Shown piece after piece: positions 54,009 to 61,138 of a stretch of 64,000 nt of DNA. Position 1 is the first letter of the stretch. Every line of letters starts with the position of its first letter. The translations under genes were made by a program, and so were the position numbers. Source of the DNA: Hydrogenophaga sp. (GTDB taxonomy: Bacteria; Pseudomonadota; Gammaproteobacteria; Burkholderiales; Burkholderiaceae_C); the NCBI GenBank assembly GCA_011391495.1, contig JAABQK010000012.1, forward strand, positions 1 through 64,000. The letters are read 5' to 3'. The notes beneath the pieces were generated by a model. It saw only the letters and a program-made list of their open reading frames with translations, had not been told where the DNA came from and ran no database searches.

Positions 54009-54039
54009 TTGACCTTGACACGGTGTCAAGCCCGATGAT
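54009..54039 (+). promoter_or_regulatory. CueR-type promoter of copZ
   Basis: TTGACC at 54009-54014, a 19-bp spacer holding the perfect dyad CTTGACAC-G-GTGTCAAG (54014-54030), and GATGAT at 54034-54039 as a weak -10. The layout mirrors the copA promoter on the other strand. Confidence 0.6.
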
Positions 54040-54068
54040 GTGCTTTTCAACCCTTCCAGGAGCACCCC

Positions 54069-54269
54069 ATGAGCCAACAGACCTTCACCGTGCAGGGCAT
54101 GACCTGCGGTCACTGCGAAAAGGCCGTCACCACCGCCATCAGGACGCTCGACCCGCAGGCCGAGGTGCGCATCGACCGCAGCCAGAACCGGGTGGAAGTG
54201 AACACCACGCAGCCGCGCGAAGCCGTGGTGGCTGCCATCGTTGAAGAAGGCTACACGGTGGCCGCATGA
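54069..54269 (+). CDS. copZ: Copper chaperone (heavy-metal-associated domain)
   Basis: A 66-residue HMA protein with the Cu(I)-binding loop GMTCGHCEKAV at residues 10-20. It carries Cu(I) to CopA or buffers it. AGGAG lies before the ATG. It is divergent from copA and 85 bases upstream of cueR, with a dispersed-repeat copy between. Confidence 0.93.
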   Translation: MSQQTFTVQGMTCGHCEKAVTTAIRTLDPQAEVRIDRSQNRVEVNTTQPREAVVAAIVEEGYTVAA

Positions 54270-54277
54270 AACTGGCC

Positions 54278-54349
54278 CCCACACTCCACCGCTGCGCGGG
54301 TCGCTGCCCCCCGGGGGGGCTGATCCGGCTTGGGGCGGCCCGGCGCCAG
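54278..54349. repeat. Dispersed intergenic repeat, copy 7 (diverged, inverted)
   Basis: Between copZ and cueR: CCGCTGCGCGGG, a CCCCCCGGGGGGG stem and CCGGCTTGGGGCGGCCCGG. Same hairpin order as the other inverted copies. Confidence 0.5.
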
Positions 54350-54354
54350 ATCGC

Positions 54355-54798
54355 ATGAAAAGCACCAACGACACAGAAGCGACGCTCGACGAGGTGAGCG
54401 TGTGGCCGGTCAACATCGGCGACGCGGCGCGCCTGAGCGGCATCTCGCCCAAGATGCTGCGCCACTACGAGGCGCTCGGCCTGCTCGGCGCCGTGACCCG
54501 CACCGACAGCAACTACCGCCAGTACAGCTTGGCCGACGTGCACACGCTGCGTTTCATCCGCCGCGCGCGCGACATGGGATTTGGCCTGGACGCCATCGCC
54601 GAACTGGTCAGCCTGTGGCACAACCGCAAGCGCAGCAGCGCCAGCGTGAAGCGCATTGCCCAGAAGCATCTGGACGAACTGGGCCAGCGCATCGAAGCAC
54701 TGCAGGCGATGCAGCGCACGCTGGACGCCCTGCTGTGCCACTGCCCGGGCGATGACCGCCCCGACTGCCCGATCCTGGACGACCTGGCCCACCCCTGA
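54355..54798 (+). CDS. cueR: Copper-responsive MerR-family regulator
   Basis: A 147-residue activator. MerR winged helix NIGDAARLSGISPKMLRHYE at ~20-39 and YRQYSLADVHTLRFIRRAR follow; a dimerisation helix leads to the Cu(I) loop CHCPGDDRPDCPI, where Cys130 and Cys138 have the exact eight-residue spacing of CueR. The ~15-residue N-terminal extension is unusual. It should act on the two 19-bp-spacer promoters beside it. Confidence 0.92.
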   Translation: MKSTNDTEATLDEVSVWPVNIGDAARLSGISPKMLRHYEALGLLGAVTRTDSNYRQYSLADVHTLRFIRRARDMGFGLDAIAELVSLWHNRKRSSASVKRIAQKHLDELGQRIEALQAMQRTLDALLCHCPGDDRPDCPILDDLAHP

Positions 54799-54966
54799 AC
54801 ACCGGCCCGCGCCAGGCCGTCACCGCAGGAAACGGAACAAAACTTTACACAACAGCAGAACGGCGGCACAGGGCAGAAACATGGGGCCCGCACACTGAAC
54901 CCATTCCAGAAAACGGTGTCTACCCGGAGCTGGAAAGACTTTCATCAACCGACCCCAGGAGTGATC

Positions 54967-55587
54967 ATGAAACTGTTCAACAAGCGCACCCTCATCGCCG
55001 CCGCCTTCGCCACCGCCTTTGTCGGCGTGTCGGCCACCGCTATTGCCCAGGGCATGGGCATGTCGCCCGAGCTCCACGCCCAGCACATGGCGCAGCGCAC
55101 CGATGCCGCTGGCGACATGAGCCAGAAGCAGACTCAGCGCATGGAACGCATGCAGAAATACCATGCCGAACGCCAGACCCAGCTGAAGGCCGAGCTCAAG
55201 CTCACCCCGGCGCAGGAGCCGGCGTGGAACGCCTTCGTCGCCCGCACCGCACCCGAACCCCGCGGCCCCATGGCCGGCGCGCGCGAAGACTGGTCCAAGC
55301 TGACCACCCCGCAGCGCCTGGACAAGATGCAGGCCCTGCGCGCCGAACGCGACGCCGCCATGGCCAAACGCATCGACGCCACCAAGAGCTTATACGCGGC
55401 CCTCACGCCCGAGCAGCAGAAAGTGTTTGATGCACAGGGCCACGGCGGTTTCCAGCGCGCCGGCATGAAGGGTGAACACCGCATGGGTGGCCAGCACGGT
55501 GGCCATGGCGGCCACCACGGCATGCACGACAAGGCCGGCATGGGCGGTGCCATGGGCTGCGACGGCCCGATGCAGCCACGCAGCTGA
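54967..55587 (+). CDS. Spy/CpxP-like periplasmic protein
   Basis: A 206-residue secreted protein. Signal MKLFNKRTLIAAAFATAFVG ends near AIAQG (residue 28). The helical middle carries the LTxxQ signature twice (LKLTPAQEPAWNAF near 77; LTPEQQKVFDAQGHGG near 147). The tail (about 165-200) is rich in His, Met and Gly (HRMGGQHGGHGGHHGMHD), fitting metal binding. It lies next to the copper genes, so envelope protection under copper stress is a reasonable inference. AGGAG precedes the ATG and a strong terminator follows. Confidence 0.85.
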   Translation: MKLFNKRTLIAAAFATAFVGVSATAIAQGMGMSPELHAQHMAQRTDAAGDMSQKQTQRMERMQKYHAERQTQLKAELKLTPAQEPAWNAFVARTAPEPRGPMAGAREDWSKLTTPQRLDKMQALRAERDAAMAKRIDATKSLYAALTPEQQKVFDAQGHGGFQRAGMKGEHRMGGQHGGHGGHHGMHDKAGMGGAMGCDGPMQPRS

Positions 55588-55619
55588 TCCCCCGGTTTTC
55601 AACAGACAGCCTCCTCCTT

Positions 55620-55645
55620 CGCCCCGCTCCGCCGGGGCGTTTTTT
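55620..55645 (+). terminator. Intrinsic terminator after Spy-like gene
   Basis: CGCCCCG-CTCCGC-CGGGGCG followed by six T residues, 32 bases past the stop. Confidence 0.88.
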
Positions 55646-55662
55646 CGGGCGCTTCTGTGCGC

Positions 55663-55676
55663 TTGACCTGAGTCAA
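55663..55676. promoter_or_regulatory. FNR/Anr-type box upstream of ubiM
   Basis: TTGACCTGAGTCAA is a perfect TTGAC-N4-GTCAA palindrome, centred 43 bases upstream of the ubiM ATG. It could serve a Crp/Fnr-family regulator. Confidence 0.45.
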
Positions 55677-55712
55677 GCCACGGCCGGTGGCCAGCCCTTA
55701 AGCTGCCTCGCC

Positions 55713-56927
55713 ATGGACTTTGACCTCATCATCATCGGTGCGGGACCGGCTGGCCTGTGTCTGGCGCGGGCGCTGCGGGGCAGCGGGCTTCGCTTGTGCC
55801 TGATCGAACAGGGCAGCCGCGGGTCTCTGGCTTCGCCGGCCTTTGACGGGCGCGAAATTGCCCTCACCCAGCACAGCGCCCAGCTGCTGCGCCGGCTCGG
55901 CATCTGGCCGCTGCTCGGTCATGCCCACATCGCCCCGCTGCGCGACGCGCTCGTGCTTGACGGCGGCGCGGGCCGCGGACAACAGCGCATGCGCATCAGC
56001 CACACCCTCAGCCCACGACCCGAGCTCGGTCACCTGGTCGCGAACCACCACATCCGCCGCGCTGCGTTCGAAGCCGCCCTGGCAGCGGACGATGCCACCG
56101 GCGCCACGCCCTCGCTGCGCTGCGGTGAACAGGTGACGCAGGTCCACACCGACGCTGGTGCCGCCCGCGTCACCCTCGCCAGCGGCGAAACCCTGACAGC
56201 GCCACTGCTGGTGGCCGCCGACAGCCGCCACTCCAGCAGCCGCCGCGCCATGGGCATACCGGCCGATCTGCACGACTATGGCCGCACCATGCTCGTGTGC
56301 ACCATGACGCACCAGCAGCCCCACTTTGAGACCGCCTGGGAATGGTTCGACCACGGCCAGACGCTCGCCCTGCTGCCCATGAACCCCTGCCCGCAGACCG
56401 GGCTGCCCCGTTCGTCCGTCGTGCTCACCCTGCCCAGCCAGGAACTGCAACCGCTCATGGACTTGCCTGAAGCGGCATTCAACGCGGCCATGACCCAGCG
56501 CTTTGGCCACCAGCTGGGCGCCATGCACCTCGCCAGCACGCGCCATGCCTATCCGCTGGTGGGCGTCTGGGCACGCCGCCTGGTCGCGCAGCGCTTTGCC
56601 GTGGTGGGCGATGCCGCCGTGGGCATGCACCCGGTCACCGCGCATGGCTTCAACCTCGGACTGCGCAGCATCGACACGCTTTCAAAGGCGCTGATCCAGG
56701 CGCGCCAGAAAGGGCAGGACATCGCCTCGCCCGCCCTGCTGCAGCGCTACCAGCGCAGCCACCAGAATGCCAGCCGTGGCCTCTACATGGCCACCCACGC
56801 GCTGGCCACGCTCTACACCCGTGATGAAGCCCCGGCCCGCCTGCTGCGCCAGGCCCTGGTCGGCCTGGGTGAACACTTCACGCCGTTCAAGCGCGCGGTG
56901 GCGGCCAGCCTCACCGGGCTGCACTGA
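55713..56927 (+). CDS. ubiM: 5-demethoxyubiquinol 5-hydroxylase-like monooxygenase UbiM
   Basis: A 404-residue FAD monooxygenase of the UbiH/UbiF/UbiM group that hydroxylates the ubiquinone ring. FAD fold DLIIIGAGPAGLCLARALRG at residues 4-23, the LxxR-type ISHTLSPRPELGHLV region, and the second FAD motif VVGDAAVGMHPVTAHGFNLG near 296-315. That last motif, with AVGMHPVTAHG in place of AHTIHPLAGQG, is the reason for UbiM over UbiH or UbiF. Oxygen is a substrate, so the FNR-type box upstream is notable. Monocistronic. Confidence 0.82.
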   Translation: MDFDLIIIGAGPAGLCLARALRGSGLRLCLIEQGSRGSLASPAFDGREIALTQHSAQLLRRLGIWPLLGHAHIAPLRDALVLDGGAGRGQQRMRISHTLSPRPELGHLVANHHIRRAAFEAALAADDATGATPSLRCGEQVTQVHTDAGAARVTLASGETLTAPLLVAADSRHSSSRRAMGIPADLHDYGRTMLVCTMTHQQPHFETAWEWFDHGQTLALLPMNPCPQTGLPRSSVVLTLPSQELQPLMDLPEAAFNAAMTQRFGHQLGAMHLASTRHAYPLVGVWARRLVAQRFAVVGDAAVGMHPVTAHGFNLGLRSIDTLSKALIQARQKGQDIASPALLQRYQRSHQNASRGLYMATHALATLYTRDEAPARLLRQALVGLGEHFTPFKRAVAASLTGLH

Positions 56928-57093
56928 GCTGAGCACCCACCGCGTTCTGGGTTCTTCGCCCACAGCGCTGTTCGGGTCTTGTTGCGATGCATCAAGGCAG
57001 CCGTCAGCATTCGGGTCTAGATTGGTGAACGCTCATCGGCACGGGCACGCAGTGGCCCGGCCGTTCATTTCTGCCCGAGGAGACCCCCACAGC

Positions 57094-58020
57094 ATGCTGT
57101 CCGCCTACATCACCCACGCCGACTGCGCCCGCCACGACATGGGAGCACACCACCCGGAATGCCCCGAGCGCCTGGGCGCGATCAACGACCACTTGCTGGT
57201 CAAGGGCCTGCTCGACTACATGATTCCCTACGACGCGCCGCTGGCCACCGAAGAGCAGTTGGGCCGGGCCCACGCCTCGCTCTACGTGCGCGAACTGTTC
57301 GAAATGGCGCCCACCGAGGGCACGCACCAGGTGGACCCGGACACCAGCATGAACCCCTGGACGCTACCCGCCGCGCTGCGCGCCGCGGGTGCCGCCGTGG
57401 AAGCGACCGACCTGGTGCTCGCGGGCAAGGCCTCCACCGCGTTCTGCAGCGTGCGCCCGCCCGGCCACCACGCCGAGCGCGCCGCCGCCATGGGCTTCTG
57501 CTTCTTCAACAACGTGGCCGTGGGCATGCGCCACGCGCTCGACGTGCACGGCCTGCAGCGCGTGGCCCTGATCGACTTCGACGTGCACCACGGCAACGGC
57601 AGCGAAGACATCTTCCGTGGCGACGAGCGTGTGCTCATGTGTTCCATCTTCGAAAAGGGCCTGTACCCGTTCAACGGTGAAAACGCCACCGGCCCGAACA
57701 TGGTCAACGTGGGCCTGCCCAGCCGATCAGGCAGCGACGCCTTCCGCGCCGCCGTCACCGAACAATGGATACCGGCGCTGGACACCTTCCGGCCCGAACT
57801 GATCTACATCTCGGCCGGCTTCGACGCCCACCGCGAAGACGACATGGGCAACCTGGGTCTGGTGGAAGCCGACTACGCCTGGGTCACACAGCAACTGATG
57901 AGCCTGGCCAACAGACACTGCCGGGGCCGCGTCATCTCCTGCCTGGAGGGCGGCTACGTGCTGAGCCCGCTGGCGCGCAGCGTGGCGGCGCATGTGCGCG
58001 TGCTGATCGGTGCGGATTGA
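57094..58020 (+). CDS. Histone-deacetylase-family (AcuC/HDAH-like) deacylase
   Basis: A 308-residue Zn2+-dependent amidohydrolase. The catalytic His pair is in RPPGHHAERAAAMGFCFFNN near 122, zinc ligands in IDFDVHHGNGSEDIF (Asp ~162 and His ~164) and in SAGFDAHREDDMGNL (Asp ~242), and the C-terminal LEGGYVLSPLARS completes the site. Bacterial members deacetylate proteins, acetylpolyamines or other amides. Directly downstream is a Pat-type acyltransferase, making lysine deacylation attractive; an acetylpolyamine role is the alternative given the polyamine genes. GAGGAG lies ahead of the ATG. Confidence 0.9.
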   Translation: MLSAYITHADCARHDMGAHHPECPERLGAINDHLLVKGLLDYMIPYDAPLATEEQLGRAHASLYVRELFEMAPTEGTHQVDPDTSMNPWTLPAALRAAGAAVEATDLVLAGKASTAFCSVRPPGHHAERAAAMGFCFFNNVAVGMRHALDVHGLQRVALIDFDVHHGNGSEDIFRGDERVLMCSIFEKGLYPFNGENATGPNMVNVGLPSRSGSDAFRAAVTEQWIPALDTFRPELIYISAGFDAHREDDMGNLGLVEADYAWVTQQLMSLANRHCRGRVISCLEGGYVLSPLARSVAAHVRVLIGAD

Positions 58021-58022
58021 AC

Positions 58023-58104
58023 AGCCCCCCTGCGCCACTGCGCGGCTTCCCCCCAGGGAGACCACGCCCTTGGACCGGCCAGGCCGGATCTTCGGCGTGT
58101 GCTG
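58023..58104. repeat. Dispersed intergenic repeat, copy 8 (inverted)
   Basis: Between the deacylase and Pat genes: CCCCCCTGCGCCACTGCGCGG, a CCCCCCAGGG remnant stem, then CCTTGGACCGGCCAGGCCGG. It is closest to copy 1, sharing the ACGCCCTTGGACCGG part. Confidence 0.7.
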
Positions 58105-58150
58105 ATGGGGTCACGTGCGCCTCGCTGTACCGTTGACAACCGAAAACCTC

Positions 58151-60826
58151 ATGGACAAACACTACCTCACCCCCCTCTTCCAGCCTGAAACCATCGCTGT
58201 CTTCGCCAGCAGGGACGACACCGAGCGCCAGACCAGCCAGGCCCGGGCGCTGGTGGAATCCCTCACCGCGCAGCGCTACAACGGGAACCTGGTGTTCCTG
58301 GACATCCACACCACGGGCACCCTGGCCGACCTGGCCCAGACCCGGGCCGATCTGGCCATCATTGCACTGCACCACGCAGAAGCCATCGAAGCACTGGAAG
58401 TGGCGGGCCGCATCAAGTGCCGCGCTGCCCTGGTGGTGGGCAGCGGTACACCGCCTGACGTGGCCGCCGAGATGCACCGCGTGGCACGCCGGCACGGCAT
58501 GCACCTGCTGGGCCCCAACAGCCTGGGCTTTCAGCGCCCGCGCAGCGGCCTCAACGCCAGCGTGGCCGGCCCGCTGCCCAGCGCGGGCCCGCTGGCCCTG
58601 GTGTCGCAGTCCGGCGCGCTCACCGCGTCCATCCTCGACTGGGCGCGCGTGAACGCCGTGGGCTTCTCTACCGTGGTCTCGGTCGGTCCCAACACCGCGG
58701 TCGACATTTCCCAGGTGCTGGACTTCCTCGCGTCCGACGCACAGACCCACAGCATCGTGGTCTATATGGAGGGCATATCGAACGCCCGCCGCTTCATGAG
58801 TGCACTGCGCGCTGCCGCCAACGCCAAGCCGGTGGTGGTGCTCAAGGCTGGTCGCAAGACCGCCGGCAACAAGGCTGCGCAGACGCACAGCGGCACCATC
58901 GTGGGCAGCGACGACGTGTTCGATGCCGCGCTGCGCCGGGCCGGTGCGGTGCGCGTGCGTTCCTTTGTGGAGCTGTTCTCGGCTGCCAAGTGTCTGGCCT
59001 CGCGCTACCGCCCGGTGGGCAAGCGCCTGGGCATCGTGACCAACGGGGGCGGCCCGGGCGTGCTGGCAGCCGACTGGGTGAGTGAAATCGGCCTGGAGCT
59101 GGGCCAGCTCTCGGCGGAAACGGTCGGTGCGCTCCAGCCACAACTGCCCCCCCTGGCTTCACTGACTGACCTGATCGACCTGTCCGAAGAAGCCACCGCC
59201 GAGCACTACCGCAGCGCCATCGATGCGGCCAGCCACGACCGCGCGATCGACGGTGTGCTGGTGGTGCATTCACCCAAGGCCGGCATCAACGCCGCCGATG
59301 TGGCGCGGGCCCTGGCCGATCTCAAGAGCCAGATGAACAAGCCGTTGCTCTGCTGCTGGATGGGAGACGCCTCGGTGGGCCAGGCGCGCGAAGTGCTCGC
59401 TGCCGCTGCGATACCGAGCTTCCGTACGCCCGAAGCGGCGGTGGGTGCCTTTGGCAACATCGCCTGCTTCTATCAGAACCAGCAGCTGCTGCAGCAGACG
59501 CCACCGCCACTCTCGACCCTGGCCAAGCCCGACATCGAGGGTGCACGCCTGCTGATCGAGAACGTGCTCACCGAGCGGCGCAAGGTGCTGACCGAAATGG
59601 AGTCCAAGGCCCTGCTCTCGGCCTTCCACATCCCGGTCACGCAAACCATCCTGGCGCGCAGTGCCAACGAGGCCATGATGATCGCCACCCAGCTCGGCTA
59701 CCCGGTGGCGCTGAAGATCGACTCGCCCGACATCAGCCACAAGAGCGACGTGAACGGCGTGGCACTCAACGTGATGAACGCCGTCGGCGTGCGCGACGTG
59801 TACAACACCATGATCCAGGCCGTGGGCAAGCTGCAGCCTGGCGCCCGCATCAACGGCGTGACGATCCAGAAGATGGCGCGCAACAAGCGCGGACGCGAGC
59901 TCTACATCGGCCTCGTCAGCGACGACCCCTTCGGCCCGGTGATCGCCTTCGGTGCGGGCGGCACCATGATCGAGCTCATCAACGACCGCGCCATGGAACT
60001 GCCGCCCCTCAACCAGTTCCTGGCGCGCCGTCTCATCGAACGCTCGCGCGTTTCCGAAACGCTGGTGGAATGGCGCGGCGCTTCGGCCGTGGACATGGAC
60101 GCGCTGGAACACGTGCTGCTGCGCGTGTCGGAAATGGTGTGCGAACTGCCCCAGCTGCGCGAGATGGACATCAACCCCATCATCGTGGACGAATCGGGTG
60201 CGGTGGCGGTGGACGCTCGCATCGTCATCGAAAACGCTCCCGCCACGGCCCGCAACTACGCCCACCTCGCCATCCTGCCCTACCCGGCGCACTACGAGCA
60301 GATCTGGCCCATGCGCGGCGGCGGCGAATACACCATCCGCCCGATCCACCCCGACGACGCCCAGATGCTGCAGGACCTGGTGCAGAACCTCTCGCCCGAA
60401 AGCCGCTATTTCCGCTTCGTGTCATCGCTCAAGGAACTGCCAGCGTCCATGCTGGCGCGTCTGACCCTGATCGACTACGACCGCGAGATGGCCCTGGTGG
60501 CGATCCACGCCGAACGCAAGGTGGATGCCCAGGGCAACAGCATTGAAAGCGAACGCATCGTCGGTGTCTCGCGTTACATCACCAACCCCGACAAGTCGAG
60601 CTGCGAGTTCTCGCTGGTGGTGGCCGACGACTTCAACGGCAAGGGCCTGGGCTCGCGGCTGATGCTCAGCATCATGGAGGAAGCTCGCGACAAGGGACTG
60701 ACCGAAATCGAAGGCCTGGTGCTGGCCAACAACCCCAGCATGCTCAAACTGATGAAAAGTCTGGGCTTCAACGTCAAGCCCTTTGCCGAAGATCCAGACT
60801 TCAAGCTGGTGACACACCCGCTCTGA
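58151..60826 (+). CDS. Pat-type protein: NDP-forming acyl-CoA synthetase fused to GNAT acetyltransferase
   Basis: An 891-residue protein. N-terminal CoA-binding domain (FQPETIAVFASRDD, about 8-130), a succinyl-CoA-ligase-like region (VSQSGALTASILDWA near 155; histidine in AAQTHSGTIVGSDDVFDAAL at residue 246), an ATP-grasp domain (about 470-700, LKIDSPDISHKSDVNGVAL) and a C-terminal GNAT domain (about 720-885; ADDFNGKGLGSRLMLSIMEE is the acetyl-CoA loop). This is the Pat/PatZ architecture that acetylates lysines, for example of acetyl-CoA synthetase. Whether the ligase half is active is open; the histidine is retained. It follows the deacylase by 130 bases on the same strand. Confidence 0.9.
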   Translation: MDKHYLTPLFQPETIAVFASRDDTERQTSQARALVESLTAQRYNGNLVFLDIHTTGTLADLAQTRADLAIIALHHAEAIEALEVAGRIKCRAALVVGSGTPPDVAAEMHRVARRHGMHLLGPNSLGFQRPRSGLNASVAGPLPSAGPLALVSQSGALTASILDWARVNAVGFSTVVSVGPNTAVDISQVLDFLASDAQTHSIVVYMEGISNARRFMSALRAAANAKPVVVLKAGRKTAGNKAAQTHSGTIVGSDDVFDAALRRAGAVRVRSFVELFSAAKCLASRYRPVGKRLGIVTNGGGPGVLAADWVSEIGLELGQLSAETVGALQPQLPPLASLTDLIDLSEEATAEHYRSAIDAASHDRAIDGVLVVHSPKAGINAADVARALADLKSQMNKPLLCCWMGDASVGQAREVLAAAAIPSFRTPEAAVGAFGNIACFYQNQQLLQQTPPPLSTLAKPDIEGARLLIENVLTERRKVLTEMESKALLSAFHIPVTQTILARSANEAMMIATQLGYPVALKIDSPDISHKSDVNGVALNVMNAVGVRDVYNTMIQAVGKLQPGARINGVTIQKMARNKRGRELYIGLVSDDPFGPVIAFGAGGTMIELINDRAMELPPLNQFLARRLIERSRVSETLVEWRGASAVDMDALEHVLLRVSEMVCELPQLREMDINPIIVDESGAVAVDARIVIENAPATARNYAHLAILPYPAHYEQIWPMRGGGEYTIRPIHPDDAQMLQDLVQNLSPESRYFRFVSSLKELPASMLARLTLIDYDREMALVAIHAERKVDAQGNSIESERIVGVSRYITNPDKSSCEFSLVVADDFNGKGLGSRLMLSIMEEARDKGLTEIEGLVLANNPSMLKLMKSLGFNVKPFAEDPDFKLVTHPL

Positions 60827-60852
60827 ACGGCGTTCAAGCCCGTTTTCTGCAC

Positions 60853-60882
60853 AAGCCGTCCGGACTCCGGGCGGCTTTTTTT
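60853..60882 (+). terminator. Intrinsic terminator after the Pat-type gene
   Basis: A 10-bp stem AAGCCGTCCG/CGGGCGGCTT (one T-G pair), loop GACTC, followed by a run of seven T residues. Its T-run merges with the AT-rich tract of the candidate origin. Confidence 0.85.
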
Positions 60883-60949
60883 CTTGTTCTTCCTATTCTT
60901 CTATATCTTCATTTATTAAATAGCAGTAGTAGTAGAAGGCGGCCCGTTC

Positions 60950-60958
60950 TGTGTACAA
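60950..60958 (-). other. DnaA box (one mismatch)
   Basis: TTGTACACA on the minus strand; consensus TTATNCACA. It is next to the GC-rich spacer and TAG triplets, where the first DnaA molecule of an unwinding filament would sit. Confidence 0.6.
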
Positions 60959-61067
60959 GCCCATTTTTTCCATACCGATCAAGGACTTGGCGATCGCACA
61001 AGCATGTGCAAACGGCCCACTTGCCGCCGGACGCGAATGGGGACAATCCCCGGATCTCTCCTCCGTC

Positions 61068-61076
61068 TGTGGATAA
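61068..61076 (-). other. DnaA box (perfect)
   Basis: TTATCCACA on the minus strand, the strongest consensus DnaA box. Confidence 0.85.
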
Positions 61077-61095
61077 CCTGGTCATTGTTAAATTG

Positions 61096-61104
61096 TTATA
61101 CACA
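61096..61104 (+). other. DnaA box (perfect)
   Basis: TTATACACA, in inverted orientation relative to the box at 61068, with 19 bases between them. Confidence 0.85.
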
Positions 61105-61108
61105 GGCT

Positions 61109-61117
61109 TGTGCAAAA
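61109..61117 (-). other. DnaA box (one mismatch)
   Basis: TTTTGCACA on the minus strand, 4 bases from the box at 61096-61104. Confidence 0.5.
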
Positions 61118-61138
61118 CCGTTGTGCCATGGCCCTCTT

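Larger units (their letters stand above)
60883..61117. other. Candidate chromosomal replication origin (oriC)
   Basis: In order: an AT-rich stretch (60883-60920, mostly T/C then ATTTATTAAAT), triplets TAG-CAG-TAG-TAG-TAG (60921-60935), a GC-rich spacer (60938-60946), a near-consensus DnaA box (60950-60958), a weak box (61005-61013), a perfect box TGTGGATAA (61068-61076), a perfect box TTATACACA (61096-61104) and a one-mismatch box (61109-61117). AT-tract, 3'-GAT-type triplets, GC spacer and DnaA box in this order match the basal unwinding system known from bacterial origins. No dnaA gene is near. The region is non-coding, and flanking conserved genes point away from it. Confidence 0.7.

Noticed and set aside
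54014..54030. CTTGACAC-G-GTGTCAAG considered as an FNR box
   Set aside because: Spacer is five, not four, and the dyad sits in a 19-bp promoter spacer next to cueR, which fits a MerR-type operator better.
24072..58104. Dispersed repeats considered as a CRISPR array
   Set aside because: Copies are kilobases apart, vary in sequence and occur in both orientations; there are no regular spacers or cas genes.
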